DNA of 64,000 bases from Castor canadensis (taxonomy: Eukaryota > Chordata > Mammalia > Rodentia > Castoridae), in the NCBI RefSeq assembly GCF_047511655.1, contig NC_133389.1, positions 39,787,295 through 39,851,294 of the forward strand. The letters are read 5' to 3'. The notes beneath the pieces were generated by a model that saw only the letters and a program-made list of their open reading frames with translations, searched no databases and was not told the origin of the DNA. Made by a program: the position numbers and the translations under genes. How positions within the stretch are numbered: position 1 is the first letter of the stretch; every line of letters begins with the position of its first letter. This document shows, one piece after another, positions 27,249-37,405 of this stretch.

Positions 27249-29700
27249 TTTTTTTTTCCTTTTTTTATTATATTCATATGTGCATACAATGGGTCATTTC
27301 TCCCCCCTTCCCACTGCTCCCTCCCTTACCACCTGGCTCCCTCCCTTACCCCCCAACCCCTCGCTACCAGGCAGAAACTATTTTGCCCTTATCTGTAGTT
27401 TTGTTGAAGAGAGAGTATAAGCAATAATAGGAAGGAACAAGGGTTTTTGCTAGTTGAGATAAGGATAGCTATACAGGGAGTTGACTCACATTAATTTCCT
27501 GTGCATGTGTGTAACCATCTAAGTTAATTCTTCTTGAACTAACCTTTTCTCTAATTCCTGGTCCCCATCTCCTATTGGCCTCAGTTCTTTAAAGTATCTG
27601 CTTTAGTTTCTTTGCATTGAGGGCAACAAATGCTATCTAGCTTTTTGGGTGTCTTATACTTATACCTTCCTTGTGTGCTCTCACTTTATCATGTGATCAA
27701 AGTCCAATCCCCTTGTTGTGTTTGCCCTTGATCTAATGTCCACATATGAGGGAGAACATACGATTTTTGGTCTTTTGGGCCAGGCTAACCTCACTCAGAA
27801 TGATTTCTCCAATTCCATCCATTTACCTGCAAATGATAACATTTCATTCTTCTTCATGGCTGCATAAAATTCCATTGTGTGTAAATACCACATTTTCTTA
27901 ATCCATTCATCAGTGGTGGGGCATCTTGGCTGTTTCCATAACTTGGCTATTGTGAATAGTGCTGCAGTAAACATGTGTGCAGGTGCCTCTGGAGTAACCT
28001 GTGTCACATTCTTTCGGATATTTCCCCAAGAGTGGTATTGCTGGATCATAGGTAGATCAGTGTTTAGATTTTTAAGAAGCCTCCAAATTTTTTTCCAGAG
28101 TGGTTGTACTAGTTTACATTCCCACCAGCAGTGTAAGGGTTCCTTTTTTCCCACATCTTTGCCAATGCCTGTTGTTAGCAGTGTTGCTAATGATGGCTAT
28201 TCTAACGGGGGTGAGGTGGAATCTTAGTGTGGTTTTGATTTGCATTTCCTTTATTGCTAGGGAAAGCTATAAGCATTTTATGAGCATTTTTTCATGTGTT
28301 TTTTGGCCATTTGAATTTCTTCTTTTGAGAAAGTTCTGTTTAGTTCACTTGCCCATTTCTTTATTGGTTCATTAACTTTGGGAGAATTTAGTTTTTTGAG
28401 TTCCCTATATATTCTGGTTACCAGTCCTTTGTCTGATGTGTAGCTGGCAAATATTTTCTCCCACTCTGTGGGTGGTCTCTTTAGTTTAGAAACCATTTCT
28501 TTTGTTGAGCAGGAGCTTTTTAGTTTTATGAAGTCCCATTTATCTATGCTATCTCTTAGTTGCTGAGCTGCTGGGGTTCCATTGAGAAAGTTCTTGCCTA
28601 TACCTTTTAATTCCAAGGTATTTCCTACTATTTCCTGTACCAACTTTAGAGTTTGGGGTCTGATATTAAGATCCTTGATCCATTTTGAGTTAATATTGCT
28701 ATAGGGTGATAAACATGGATCTAGTTTCAGTTTTTTGCAGACTGCTAACCAGTTTTCCTAGCAGTTTTTGTTGAAGAGGCTGTCTTTTCTCCATCATATA
28801 TTTTTAGCACCTTTGTCAAAGATAAGTTGGTTATAGTTGTGTGGCTTCATATCTGGGTCCTCTATTCTGTTCCACTGGTCTTCATGTCTGTTTTTTGCCA
28901 GTGCCATGCTGCTTTTATTGCTATTGCTTTGTAATATAGTTTGAAGTCAGGTATTGTGATACCTCCAGCATTGTTCTTTTGACTGAGTATTACCTTGGCT
29001 ATTCATGGCCTCTTGTGTTTCCATATAAATTTAAGGGTAGAATTTTCAATCTCTTTGATGAGTGTCATTGGGATTTTGATGGGAATTGCATTGAACATGC
29101 AGATTACTTTTGGGAGTATAGACATTTTTACTATGTTGATCCACCAATCCATGAGCATGGGAGATCTCTCCACTTTCTATAGTCTTCTTCAATATCTTTC
29201 TTCAGAAGCTTATAGTTTTCCTTGTAGAGGTTGTTCTCATCTTTTGTTAAGTTTACACCTAGGTATTTGATTTTCTTTGAGGCTATTGTAAATGGAATTG
29301 TTTTCATATGTTCTTCTTCAGTTTGTTCATTATTAGTGTATAGAAATGCTAATGATTTTTCTATGTTGATTTTATATCCTGCTACCTTGCTATAGCTATT
29401 GGTGGTGTCTAGGAGCTTTTGAGTAGAGTTTTTTTGGTCTTTAAGGTATAGGATCATATCATCTGCAAATAAGGATATTTTGACAGTTTCTTTACTTATT
29501 TGTATTCCTTTTATTCCTTCTTCTTGCCTAATTTCTCTGGCTAGGAATTCCAGTACTCTATGTTGAATAGGAGTGGGGATAGTGGGCATCCTTGTCTCAT
29601 TCCTGATTTTAGAGGGAATGGTTTCAGTTTTTCTTCTTTAAGTATAATGCTGGCTGTAGGTTTGTCATATATAGCTTTTATAATGTTGAGGTACTTTCTG
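27249..29700 (-). mobile_element. 5'-truncated L1, antisense, inside the older ERV
   Basis: The + strand shows a poly-T start (the element's poly(A) tail) and ends at the truncation point. Perfect 16-bp target duplications AAGGAGGAAATTTTCT lie at 27233-27248 and 29701-29716. Minus-strand ORF2 pieces include the RT motif FADDM with reverse-transcriptase context (29131-29589), a middle part (28278-28643) and the C-terminal part WWECK...EFYAAMKKNE (27795-28154). A G-rich 3'UTR lies on the minus strand at about 27.29-27.36 kb. Frame changes separate the pieces, so it is inactive. Confidence 0.93.
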
Positions 29701-29716
29701 AAGGAGGAAATTTTCT

Positions 29717-30480
29717 AATAGATGTATGGTAGAAGTTTACTGATGGCTGCATTGCCATACTTGAGTCCACATTTGTCAAGCAGTTCCATGAAGGAACTCA
29801 CTCAGGGTGGACAGTTCTTGAGACCACCTTGGCCCAACACTTTTATGTCCTCAAGCTCTCCAGCATAAGTAAGATAGTATGTGAAAGATGTAGTCAAGTG
29901 TGCCAGAAACAATCCCTGACAAGGGCCAATATGTAAATATTTGCTGGCATTTGTCTGCACAGTCTCAGGATGGATGAAAGCCTTCCCCATTTGGACTGAG
30001 AAAGCCGGAGATGTGGCCAGGTGCCTGTTAAAGGAAATCATCCCTTGATTCAGAATACCTTTGTCTTTTAGGTCAAACAGTGGGCCAACCTTTGTGGTTG
30101 AGGTGGTACAATTCATGGCTAGGAGATTAGAAATAAGTTAAAAGCTTTACATGGCCTACTGCCCCCAGAGTTCAGGGAAAGTAGAACATATGAACAGGAC
30201 TCTAAAATTGCAATTGGGAAAATTATGCCAGGAGACCCACCTGTAATGGGATCACTTACTGCCCACAGACTTGCTCAGGATTAGGTCAAGCCCCATCAAA
30301 TGGATGGGTCTCTCCCCTTTTGAAATTCTTTTTGGGCATCTACCCCCTTTAGTCAAGGGCCTGCAAGGGACCTTAAGGAAATAGGTGACTTCATCCTAAG
30401 ACAGGAGATACAGGCCCTTGGGTTGACTCTCAAAAATCAGTGACTGGGTAAGAGAGAGACTCCCTGTTAGCCTGACAGCT
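29717..30480 (+). pseudogene. pol: Integrase remnant of the older ERV
   Basis: Broken + frames keep an HHCC-like module (FHEGTHSG...CERCSQVC) near 29.78-29.92 kb, the SSGKVEHMNRTLK segment with the catalytic Glu at about 30.18 kb, and SPFEILFGHLPP near 30.32 kb. It is the pol continuation displaced by the L1. Confidence 0.78.
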
Positions 30481-30834
30481 CCCATGCACCGTTATAAATC
30501 AGGGGATGCTGTTCTGGTAAAGGAATGAAATGTACAACCACTAAAGCCTCTCTGGAGGGGCCCTTTTGTTGTTTTGTCCACCTCCATCATAGTTAAAGTA
30601 GCAGAGATCAGCCACCACAGCCAAGTGAAGTCAGCTTCCTTTGCATGGGAGTGCATCTCTGACCCTCACTATACAAGATCACCATTTGGAACACCTGTGC
30701 CCTTCCCTGACAGGGCCCTGTTCCCCAAGAGACAACTGGAGACCATGGACGAGATGTCAGCCCTGCTCTGGTCACTCCAGAAGCTGATTAGTCTATGCAT
30801 GGCAGAAGCTTGAGGAGTCGCCCATCTCACCTTT

Positions 30835-32290
30835 GAGGATGAGTCTGTTCCATATATTCTTGCTAATCTTGGTCAGCTCTCTACCTGGGGACCCCCAGGC
30901 TTTGGACTGTGACTCATGTATGTGCACTACCTGAGCTGGGAGTGCTGTTACCAAAACTCTGTTTTCCATGCTTATTCCTGTGCAGGAACCGTTGTTGGGT
31001 CATGCACCCACAACCACACCACCTACTCAGTGTGCTTTCATGATAGTCAGTATATCTGTTTTAACCCCATCTGTCACTCTCAGGAGCAATGGTTAAGAAG
31101 TCTGTAGCTTCACCAGCACTGAGAAGCTCATTAACCACACCCAGGTTAATGACCCTAACAAACTTGTGTCTATACACTTTGATGTGTGTGCCACAATAGC
31201 TAAAAACACCAGGCCTTAGGGCAACTATGGAGGGCTAGCCTGGGAAAGGACCTATAGGTTAAATGACAAGCATATAGTCCTAGAAGATGACAGTGGTACA
31301 TCCAATTGTGCATACTATGAACAACTCTACTGCCCTTATTGGGTTGTAAAAGGAAAGCAACCCCTGGCTACACTCTTGGTGCTTGTAACCCTGTAAATTT
31401 CACTATTTTCAACCTCAATGAAACAGGCTGGGAAGTTGGGAAAAAGTTTGGCATTTTAATCAATGGAGAGGGAACAGACCCCAGTACTCTGCTACATTTT
31501 CAACTCAGCATGATCACTCAGAGCTACTCATACCAGGTCTTTCACTTCTTTTACAAGGAGATACAAAGTGAGTTTCCCATCTTAGTTACAACCAAACACC
31601 TGTTCCTCTCACTAGCTGAGTCCATAACACAAACTCTAAATGTAACTTCATGTTATGTTTGTGAGGGAACAATTATGAGAGACCATTGGTCACGGGAGGC
31701 AAAAGAGCTAAATCCACAAGAGCCCTTTAATGAAACTACTCTTCCTAGCCTCAGGGAAAGTGGCTCCTCAAAACCTCTGTTATTGAGAATTACTGTATCT
31801 CCTGTCCAAAAGGCCAACTCTCCACCCTGGTAGGGGACTTGATCTGCTTGGGATAAAAGTTTTACAATGACACTACTTAGGAGACTCAGTGGTGGCTCCC
31901 AATCACACGGAGTCCCAACCTCACCCACTGGCTAACTTCCCTAAATTTACAATAGCCTAGAATAATCTCAATCTGAGTAACTGCAACGAATTGATGATGA
32001 GGAAAAGGTAATTAAAGGGATTACCAACAAGACGAAAAAGCTTGTCCATGTTGTCCCTGTGCAGACCTGGAAGGGATGGAGTCCCAATGACCTATTTAGG
32101 GGCTGATTCTCAACCCTAGGTGGGTTCAAGACCTTAATAGGGGCAACATTTCTTGTCTTAGAAGCATTCCTGATATTACCCTGCCTAATCCCCCTGGCAC
32201 TGTGGACTTTCAAGACCATTATGGATGACACTCTTTTAAAAAAAAAGAGAACTGCTCATGTAATGACACTATAAAAATCCTTAGATCAAG
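30835..32290 (+). pseudogene. env: env remnant of the older ERV
   Basis: The longest open piece, 31339-31833, contains several N-X-S/T sites and a CYVC motif in an SU-like context. A TM-like end with a hydrophobic stretch lies at about 32.13-32.22 kb. Stops and frame changes occur throughout. It is not closely similar to the env of the young provirus, which supports separate ERV families. Confidence 0.65.
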
Positions 32291-32337
32291 ATGATGCTCT
32301 TTGACCGAGAAGTAGGTCTGAGCATCAAAGGGGGTAA

Positions 32338-32716
32338 TGTGGCTGGAAGGCAGGTCGGGGGAAGGGAGATAATGATAATGAGAGTTAATGAGTGCTACAA
32401 TGAAACAAACAAACAACAACAAAAATGAGTTGGGGAATGTTACCTGGAGACCAGAGAAGGGTCACCTCGCCCCAGAGGTTAAATCAGCTAATGAAATAAC
32501 ATGCTGATTATGTAAAATAGCATGAGATTATGTAAGGGACAAGTTGTACCCCCCATTCTGTAACTTACTCTAAATGGTGTAAAAGGAAAGCTCCCTTTGT
32601 TCTCAGGGCTCAGCCTTTGGATTCGAGTCTGCTGAGTTGCTGCTGGCTTGCTTAACAAACTTGCTTCCAGAAAGCTTTGGTGCTCTCTCTGGTACTGTCT
32701 GAGCCCTCCTGCAACA
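32338..32716 (+). repeat. 3' LTR of the older ERV
   Basis: It reads TGTGGCTGG...CTGCAACA, alignable along its whole length to 24759-25113. It is longer because of a duplicated GATTATGTA-containing segment near 32508-32535 and a CAAACAAACAA expansion. The poly(A) signal position has changed to AACAAA. Confidence 0.88.
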
Positions 32717-33659
32717 GAGTAACCTTATAAATGCTACAGACCCTACCAACCCAGGATAAGCTGCTTGTTTCATAGCTTAGAGGTGTACCTGGTACAAAGG
32801 TGGACGCAAATCACTAAAGAAGGGATACTAGCCCCCAGTACAGCTAAAAGAACTGATCCCTTTTTGCTGCAGAGTTGGTGAGCAAGCACTATAGCAGAGC
32901 AGACCAGAGACTGGAAAGACAGCAAGCCACCTAAGTAAGATACAACCTGTCCCACCTCCACACCAAAGCAGCCCCTCTCACATGTTTAACTGGAGATATT
33001 CTACCTGCAATCTTGACAACTCCTTCACAGGATAGACTGGAGCCAGCAAAGCTGCATAGGTAAAGACAGTAGATGTCTCTTGGCTGATCATTCGCTCAGA
33101 CCCTGGAGTTCTACACATTATATAACCTGCCCTGCGTTGCCATGAGGACTTTGAATAAACACGGCCCCTCAACTGAAGATAACCCAGCTAATCCTAGTTA
33201 AATTCAAACTCAGCTAAGGTTATGAGACCAAGACAATAAGGTTCATCCATTGGGTAGAATTTCCAGAATCAAATCGGGTAATTAATTTAGCATGTAACTT
33301 TATAAATGAAAATTCTCTGACTCCAAGATGGAAATTTCAACAAATTTTATTAGCCAACCTGATTTTCCAGGATTTGTGGTCTTCCTATCCATTTAAATCC
33401 TCTTCCAGAGCTCTTTGGTGATCTCACCATTGCCTGTCCTCAAAGTTAGTGGCAAAGAGAACATGATTTAGGCTCACATTGACATTTCTTTCATTAAGCA
33501 CTTGTTTGGATTTTTATCTTCCTGGTCCCCTGCCTTCAACCAACATTCATTCCGTCAGTTTCTTTTCTTTCTTTCTTTTGATAGCATATAAGCTTTATTA
33601 GAGTAGGGATTCCATTTTTTTCCAATTTTTATTACAGTAGGGATTCCATTTTTTTTCCA
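32717..33659. other. No gene recognised
   Basis: Sequence between the two ERVs. A possible LTR-like scrap (TATATAACC then AATAAACACGG at about 33.12-33.17 kb) is present, but I cannot bound it. Confidence 0.4.
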
Positions 33660-33755
33660 ATTTTTATTTTGGCAGTACTGGGTGTTGAACTCAGGGCCTC
33701 ACCTTTGCTAGGCTGGCACCCTACCACTTGAGCCACTCCTTCAGCACTTTCCAAT
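33660..33755 (-). mobile_element. ID-like SINE
   Basis: Antisense: GGCAGTACTGGGTGTTGAACTC...CCACTTGAGCCACTCCTTCAGC. A duplicated ...GTAGGGATTCCATTTTTTTCC segment stands just before it (33605-33662). Confidence 0.8.
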
Positions 33756-34600
33756 GTTCTTAACTGTGGTCAAATGTGTATATACAACATAAAACTTACC
33801 ATTTTAAATGCACAATTCAGTGGTAGCAAATGCATTCATAATGGTGTGCAACTATCACCCACAATATATTCCAAGAATTTCTTTATCACTCTCATCAGAG
33901 ACTGCACCTGCTAAACAGTAACTCTAGTACTTCCTTCCCTCCATTCCGAGGTGACCACTATTCTACTTCATGTCTCCACAGATTTGCTTTTTCTAGGCAC
34001 CACATATAAATGGAATCATATATTTATCTTTTCTTTTCTGGCTTATTTCACTTAGCATAATATTTTCAAGTTTCATCCTCATTGTAGCATGTTACCAGCA
34101 TTTCCTTTTAAAAGCTAAATAATATTCCATTTTATGTATATCCCTTTTTCATTTGTTTAACCATTTACTTGTAGATGGGCATTTGGGTTTTCTTTTGATG
34201 CCTATGAATAATGCCTCTATAAAAATTGGTGTATAAATATCTGTTCAAGACCCTGCTTTCAATTAATTGGAGTGGAATTGCTTGATCATACGATAACCCT
34301 ATGTTTAACTTATGAGAACCACTAAACTTTTCCACAGTGGTTGTACCATTTTACATTTCTATCATCAGGGCACTACATTTCCTTCCAATTTCTCCATATC
34401 CTTGCCAACACTTATTTTCTGTTTTCATTTCTTATAACACACATCCTATTGGATGTGAAGTGGTATCTCGTGGTTTTGATGTGTATTTCCTTAATGATTA
34501 GTGATGCTGAGTATATTTTTCATATGCTTATTAGTTATTTATTCATCTTTTTTGAGAAAGAATTGTGTACTTGGTTACTGAGACAAATGCTTGGGAAATA
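33756..34600 (-). mobile_element. Old L1 (L1M-type) 3' portion, antisense
   Basis: The sequence AACATAAAACTTACCATTTT, the CAATTCAGTGG segment, CTTAGCATAATATTTTCAAG and CATCCTATTGGATGTGAAGT match the widespread antisense consensus of old mammalian L1 3' ends. It ends near 34600, about 100 bp before the provirus. Confidence 0.8.
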
Positions 34601-34707
34601 AGTGAATGAGGCAGTTTATGCTTTAAAGAAACAAAAAATAGTAGGGCTAATACAGAAATTGAGTGTTCATTTAATGAGGTAAAAAGTTATCATGTTGTTT
34701 CTCAAAT

Positions 34708-35220
34708 TGAAAGGAATAGGATGTCTCAGCGGACCCCACCCCCCCTTTTTTGGAGAAACCGGTACCAAATGCCCCGTGTAGATAAGATAAGCAGAGCAGC
34801 AGGGCTTGGCTCGGGCATAAGGAATGTGAGAAATGTGAGCAGGTTGCGAAAGACGACTGGATGTACGTGCAAGATGTGCTCTGCCTGCTTGCTCAATGTT
34901 GCTAATGTAAATACGCGCGCAAATACTGACCTTTTACTCTATAGGCTAGGAAGTACACGTACTCTTAAATGGATAGGCTGGAAATGTATATGGTGTTACA
35001 AATTCATTGGCTATGTGCCGTGCGGGCTTTTGCTGTAACGGCCAGTAGTGGCCTATATAAGATCTCCCCTAAAGAGGCTCGGGGTCGGATCTCCCAACCG
35101 GTCCTGCGCATCCATGTGGGAGCTCGACCCTGGCTCGCCAGCACAATAAACTCTGCTTTGTTGATTGCATTCATGCGTGGCTCTCTGTCTCTCGGAGGAA
35201 TAGGATTCCCGTTTCTAACA
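34708..35220 (+). repeat. 5' LTR of the young provirus
   Basis: It is 513 bp, TG...CA bounded (TGAAAGG...TCTAACA). The TATA box TATATAA is at 35054-35060, an inverted CCAAT (ATTGG) at about 35006, and the polyadenylation signal AATAAA at 35145-35150. U3 is therefore about 34708-35080, with short R and U5 after it. Confidence 0.97.
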
Positions 35221-35222
35221 TT

Positions 35223-35240
35223 TGGAGGCCCCAGCGAGAT
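35223..35240 (+). other. Primer-binding site, tRNA-Gln-like
   Basis: TGGAGGCCCCAGCGAGAT starts 2 nt after the 5' LTR. It fits the 18-nt complement of a tRNA-Gln 3' end with about two mismatches, and fits the tRNA-Pro type usual in MLV less well. The tRNA assignment is from memory of the PBS classes. Confidence 0.7.
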
Positions 35241-35475
35241 TCCATTTTCTTGAGAGACAGAATTTGCCTGCAAGAAAGCAGGGACGATCCCAAGTCCTAG
35301 GCGTTGGGAGGGGATCCAAGATCCCCGTTTGGAGGAACTAGAGTGTTCCATTTGGGCCGCGGCGGGGATTTGTCCAATCCCCAGGGAGATTTATTCTGAG
35401 AATCTCATTGGGAGGACCTCAGGGTCCTGCCGGGAGAGGCTTTCCTCTCATTTGGGCTCGAGCATTTTAGGAACC

Positions 35476-35703
35476 CTGGTGCCAGGTGAAGAACTAATTG
35501 AGCTAGTCGACCGACCACCCATCAAGTGGACGCCTTTCGGTCTGATATCCAAGTTGGATGGTGAGGAGGTTGAATGGGGCACACGCCAGTGTGAGAGAAG
35601 GACCAGTCCGAGCGAGTGCTGGAGAGTGTTGTGTGTGTATGGAATTATTGTTGCCTTTACCCTTTTTGTTCTATCTCTCTTGGTGTTTGATTCTCCTTCC
35701 ACA
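35476..35703 (+). pseudogene. Glycosylated-Gag-like leader upstream of gag
   Basis: The gag frame is open upstream of the gag ATG as far as 35254 (stop at 35251-35253), with no in-frame ATG. A CUG at 35476 sits in ACC-CUG-G context and would add 76 residues in frame with gag. The leader ends with a 21-residue hydrophobic segment (35626-35688) just before the gag Met, followed by a short DSPST linker. This is the arrangement of glycoGag in MLV-like viruses, a type II membrane form of Gag made from a CUG. A possible splice donor CAG|GTGAAG lies at 35485/35486. Whether it was ever translated is inferred. Confidence 0.65.
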
Positions 35704-37405
35704 ATGGGACAGGGACAAACAACCCTAAAGTCTCTGATTCTTTCTCACTTTTCAGAAGTTAAAGAAAGGGCCCTAAATGCGGGTCTGGTCATTAAGAAAG
35801 GTAAGTTTGACACCTTTTGTTCTGCAGAGTGGCCCACCTTCGGAGTCGGATGGCCCGTTCAAGGTTCCCTCTCCCTAGACCTGATCACTAAGGTTAAAGC
35901 AGTCATTTTTCGGCCAGGCAATCGAGGCCATCCAGATCAAGTTCCTTACATTTTGGTTTGGGAGGATTTAGCGAGGAACCCCCCCCCCTTGGTTAACAGC
36001 TTTTCTGACTCACCCCTCCAGTTCGGCTCCCGGGGCTAAAACCCCAGTCACGCCCGCCTTGGTCATAAAGGAGGAGGAGAAACTTCCTCTTCCCACCCTG
36101 ACCAGTCCTCAGAATAGGACACCCTCTTTACCACCCCCGGTCTTACCGGAGAGTTCCCCCCTTTACCCATCCCTCGCAGGGGCAGAGGAAGATCGGCCAC
36201 CTCCATACGTGACTCCCCCTGGCCAAGCCAGTGCCCCGGAGGAGGAAATCTCCTCCTCCTCCTCAACAGGACTGGCAGCAGGAGGAGGAATGGGTCGAAG
36301 ACTCCGCCCCTGAGGGGTCCGGGAGAGGGAGGGAGAAGATGGGCCCTCCTCATCAACACATGGGGAAGAAACTATCCATACATTTCCAGTCCGGATGGTA
36401 GGCCAAGGGGGACCGGGAGGGGGGCAACAGTTTCAGTACTGGCCCTTTTCCTCCAGTGATCTATATAACTGGAGGACGCAGAACCCACCCTTTTCGGAAG
36501 ACCCCAAGTGTCTCATAGATCTCCTGGAGTCCATCATGCATACACACCGCCCCACATGGGATGACTGTCACCAGCTGCTCAATACTCTTTTTACGATGGA
36601 GGAGCGGGAGCACATCCTCAATGAAGCAAGAAAGAACGTCTTGGGGGATAATGGGAGACCCACAACTCTCCAACCGGCCATAGACGAGGCCTTCCCCCTA
36701 CGCCACCCTGATTGGGATTTCGGGACCGCAGAAGGTAGGGAGCATCTCCGAATTTACCGCCAGACTCTTATGGCCGGTCTCTGAGCGGCTGCTAGGAGGC
36801 CCACCAACTTTGCAAAAGTAAAAGCAGTTGTCCAAGGGGAAAACGAAAGCCCGGCCGGTTTCTTAGAGCGCCTCTACGAGGCATACCATCAGTACACCCC
36901 TATTGACCCTGAGGAAGAGCTCCACCGGTCTGCTGTGGTGCTCTCATTCATTAATCAGGCAGCACCAGACATTAGGAGAAAACTCAACAAACAGGAAAAC
37001 TTAGGGGAAATGACCATTAGGAAAATGCTACAAATAGCAGAGAAGGTCTTTACTGCTAGGGAAACTCCAGAAGAAAGGGAGGAAAGGCGGAGAAAGGAAG
37101 ACAGGGAGGTCCAGGAGAAATTGAGAAAGGAGGACAGGGAGTTCCAGGCTAAGGAAAACCAAAAGCAACAAAGAGAAATGGCCCGTATTTTCCTAGCGGG
37201 TGTCCAGGACCAACCCAGGGGAGGGGGCCACACCAGGACCCCGGATAAGGAACACTGTTTTTACTGTAAGGAAACTGGGCATTGGAAGAGAGAATGCCCT
37301 AAGTTAAAGGGAAGAGGAGGGTTTGGCAGGAGACTGGGGGATAACCGGGAAAGGGAACGAGCAGTAGAGCAGGCCAGAGTCCTCCTAGCCAGAGAAGAGG
37401 ACTGA
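35704..37405 (+). pseudogene. gag: gag (matrix, p12-like, capsid, nucleocapsid), broken
   Basis: It starts ATG GGA CAG at 35704, with Gly2 as a myristoylation site. Matrix is followed by a proline-rich region carrying a PPPY late-domain motif (36197-36208), then capsid, a highly charged segment, and one CCHC knuckle C-X2-C-X4-H-X4-C at 37256-37297. There are three lesions: a frame change around the run of C at about 35979-35988, an in-frame TGA at 36311-36313, and an in-frame TGA at 36782-36784. The terminal TGA at 37403-37405 separates it from pro-pol in the same frame. Gag is the structural precursor that assembles virions at the plasma membrane. Confidence 0.93.

Larger units (their letters stand above)
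24759..32716 (+). mobile_element. Older class I ERV, internally deleted and split by L1
   Basis: Related LTRs at 24759-25113 and 32338-32716 bound degraded gag, pol and env remnants on +. The flanking tetranucleotides are GACT and GAGT, a decayed 4-bp target duplication. A tRNA-Pro-like PBS remnant TGGGGCACTCTTCTGGGAT is at 25118-25136, and a polypurine tract AAAGGGGGTAA at 32327-32337. Capsid, nucleocapsid, protease and most of RT are missing. The LTRs differ by many substitutions and indels, so it is far older than the provirus at 34.7 kb and belongs to another family. Confidence 0.88.

Noticed and set aside
27877-28375. Plus-strand ORFs of 91-116 codons
   Set aside because: They are antisense to ORF2 of the L1 inserted on the minus strand.
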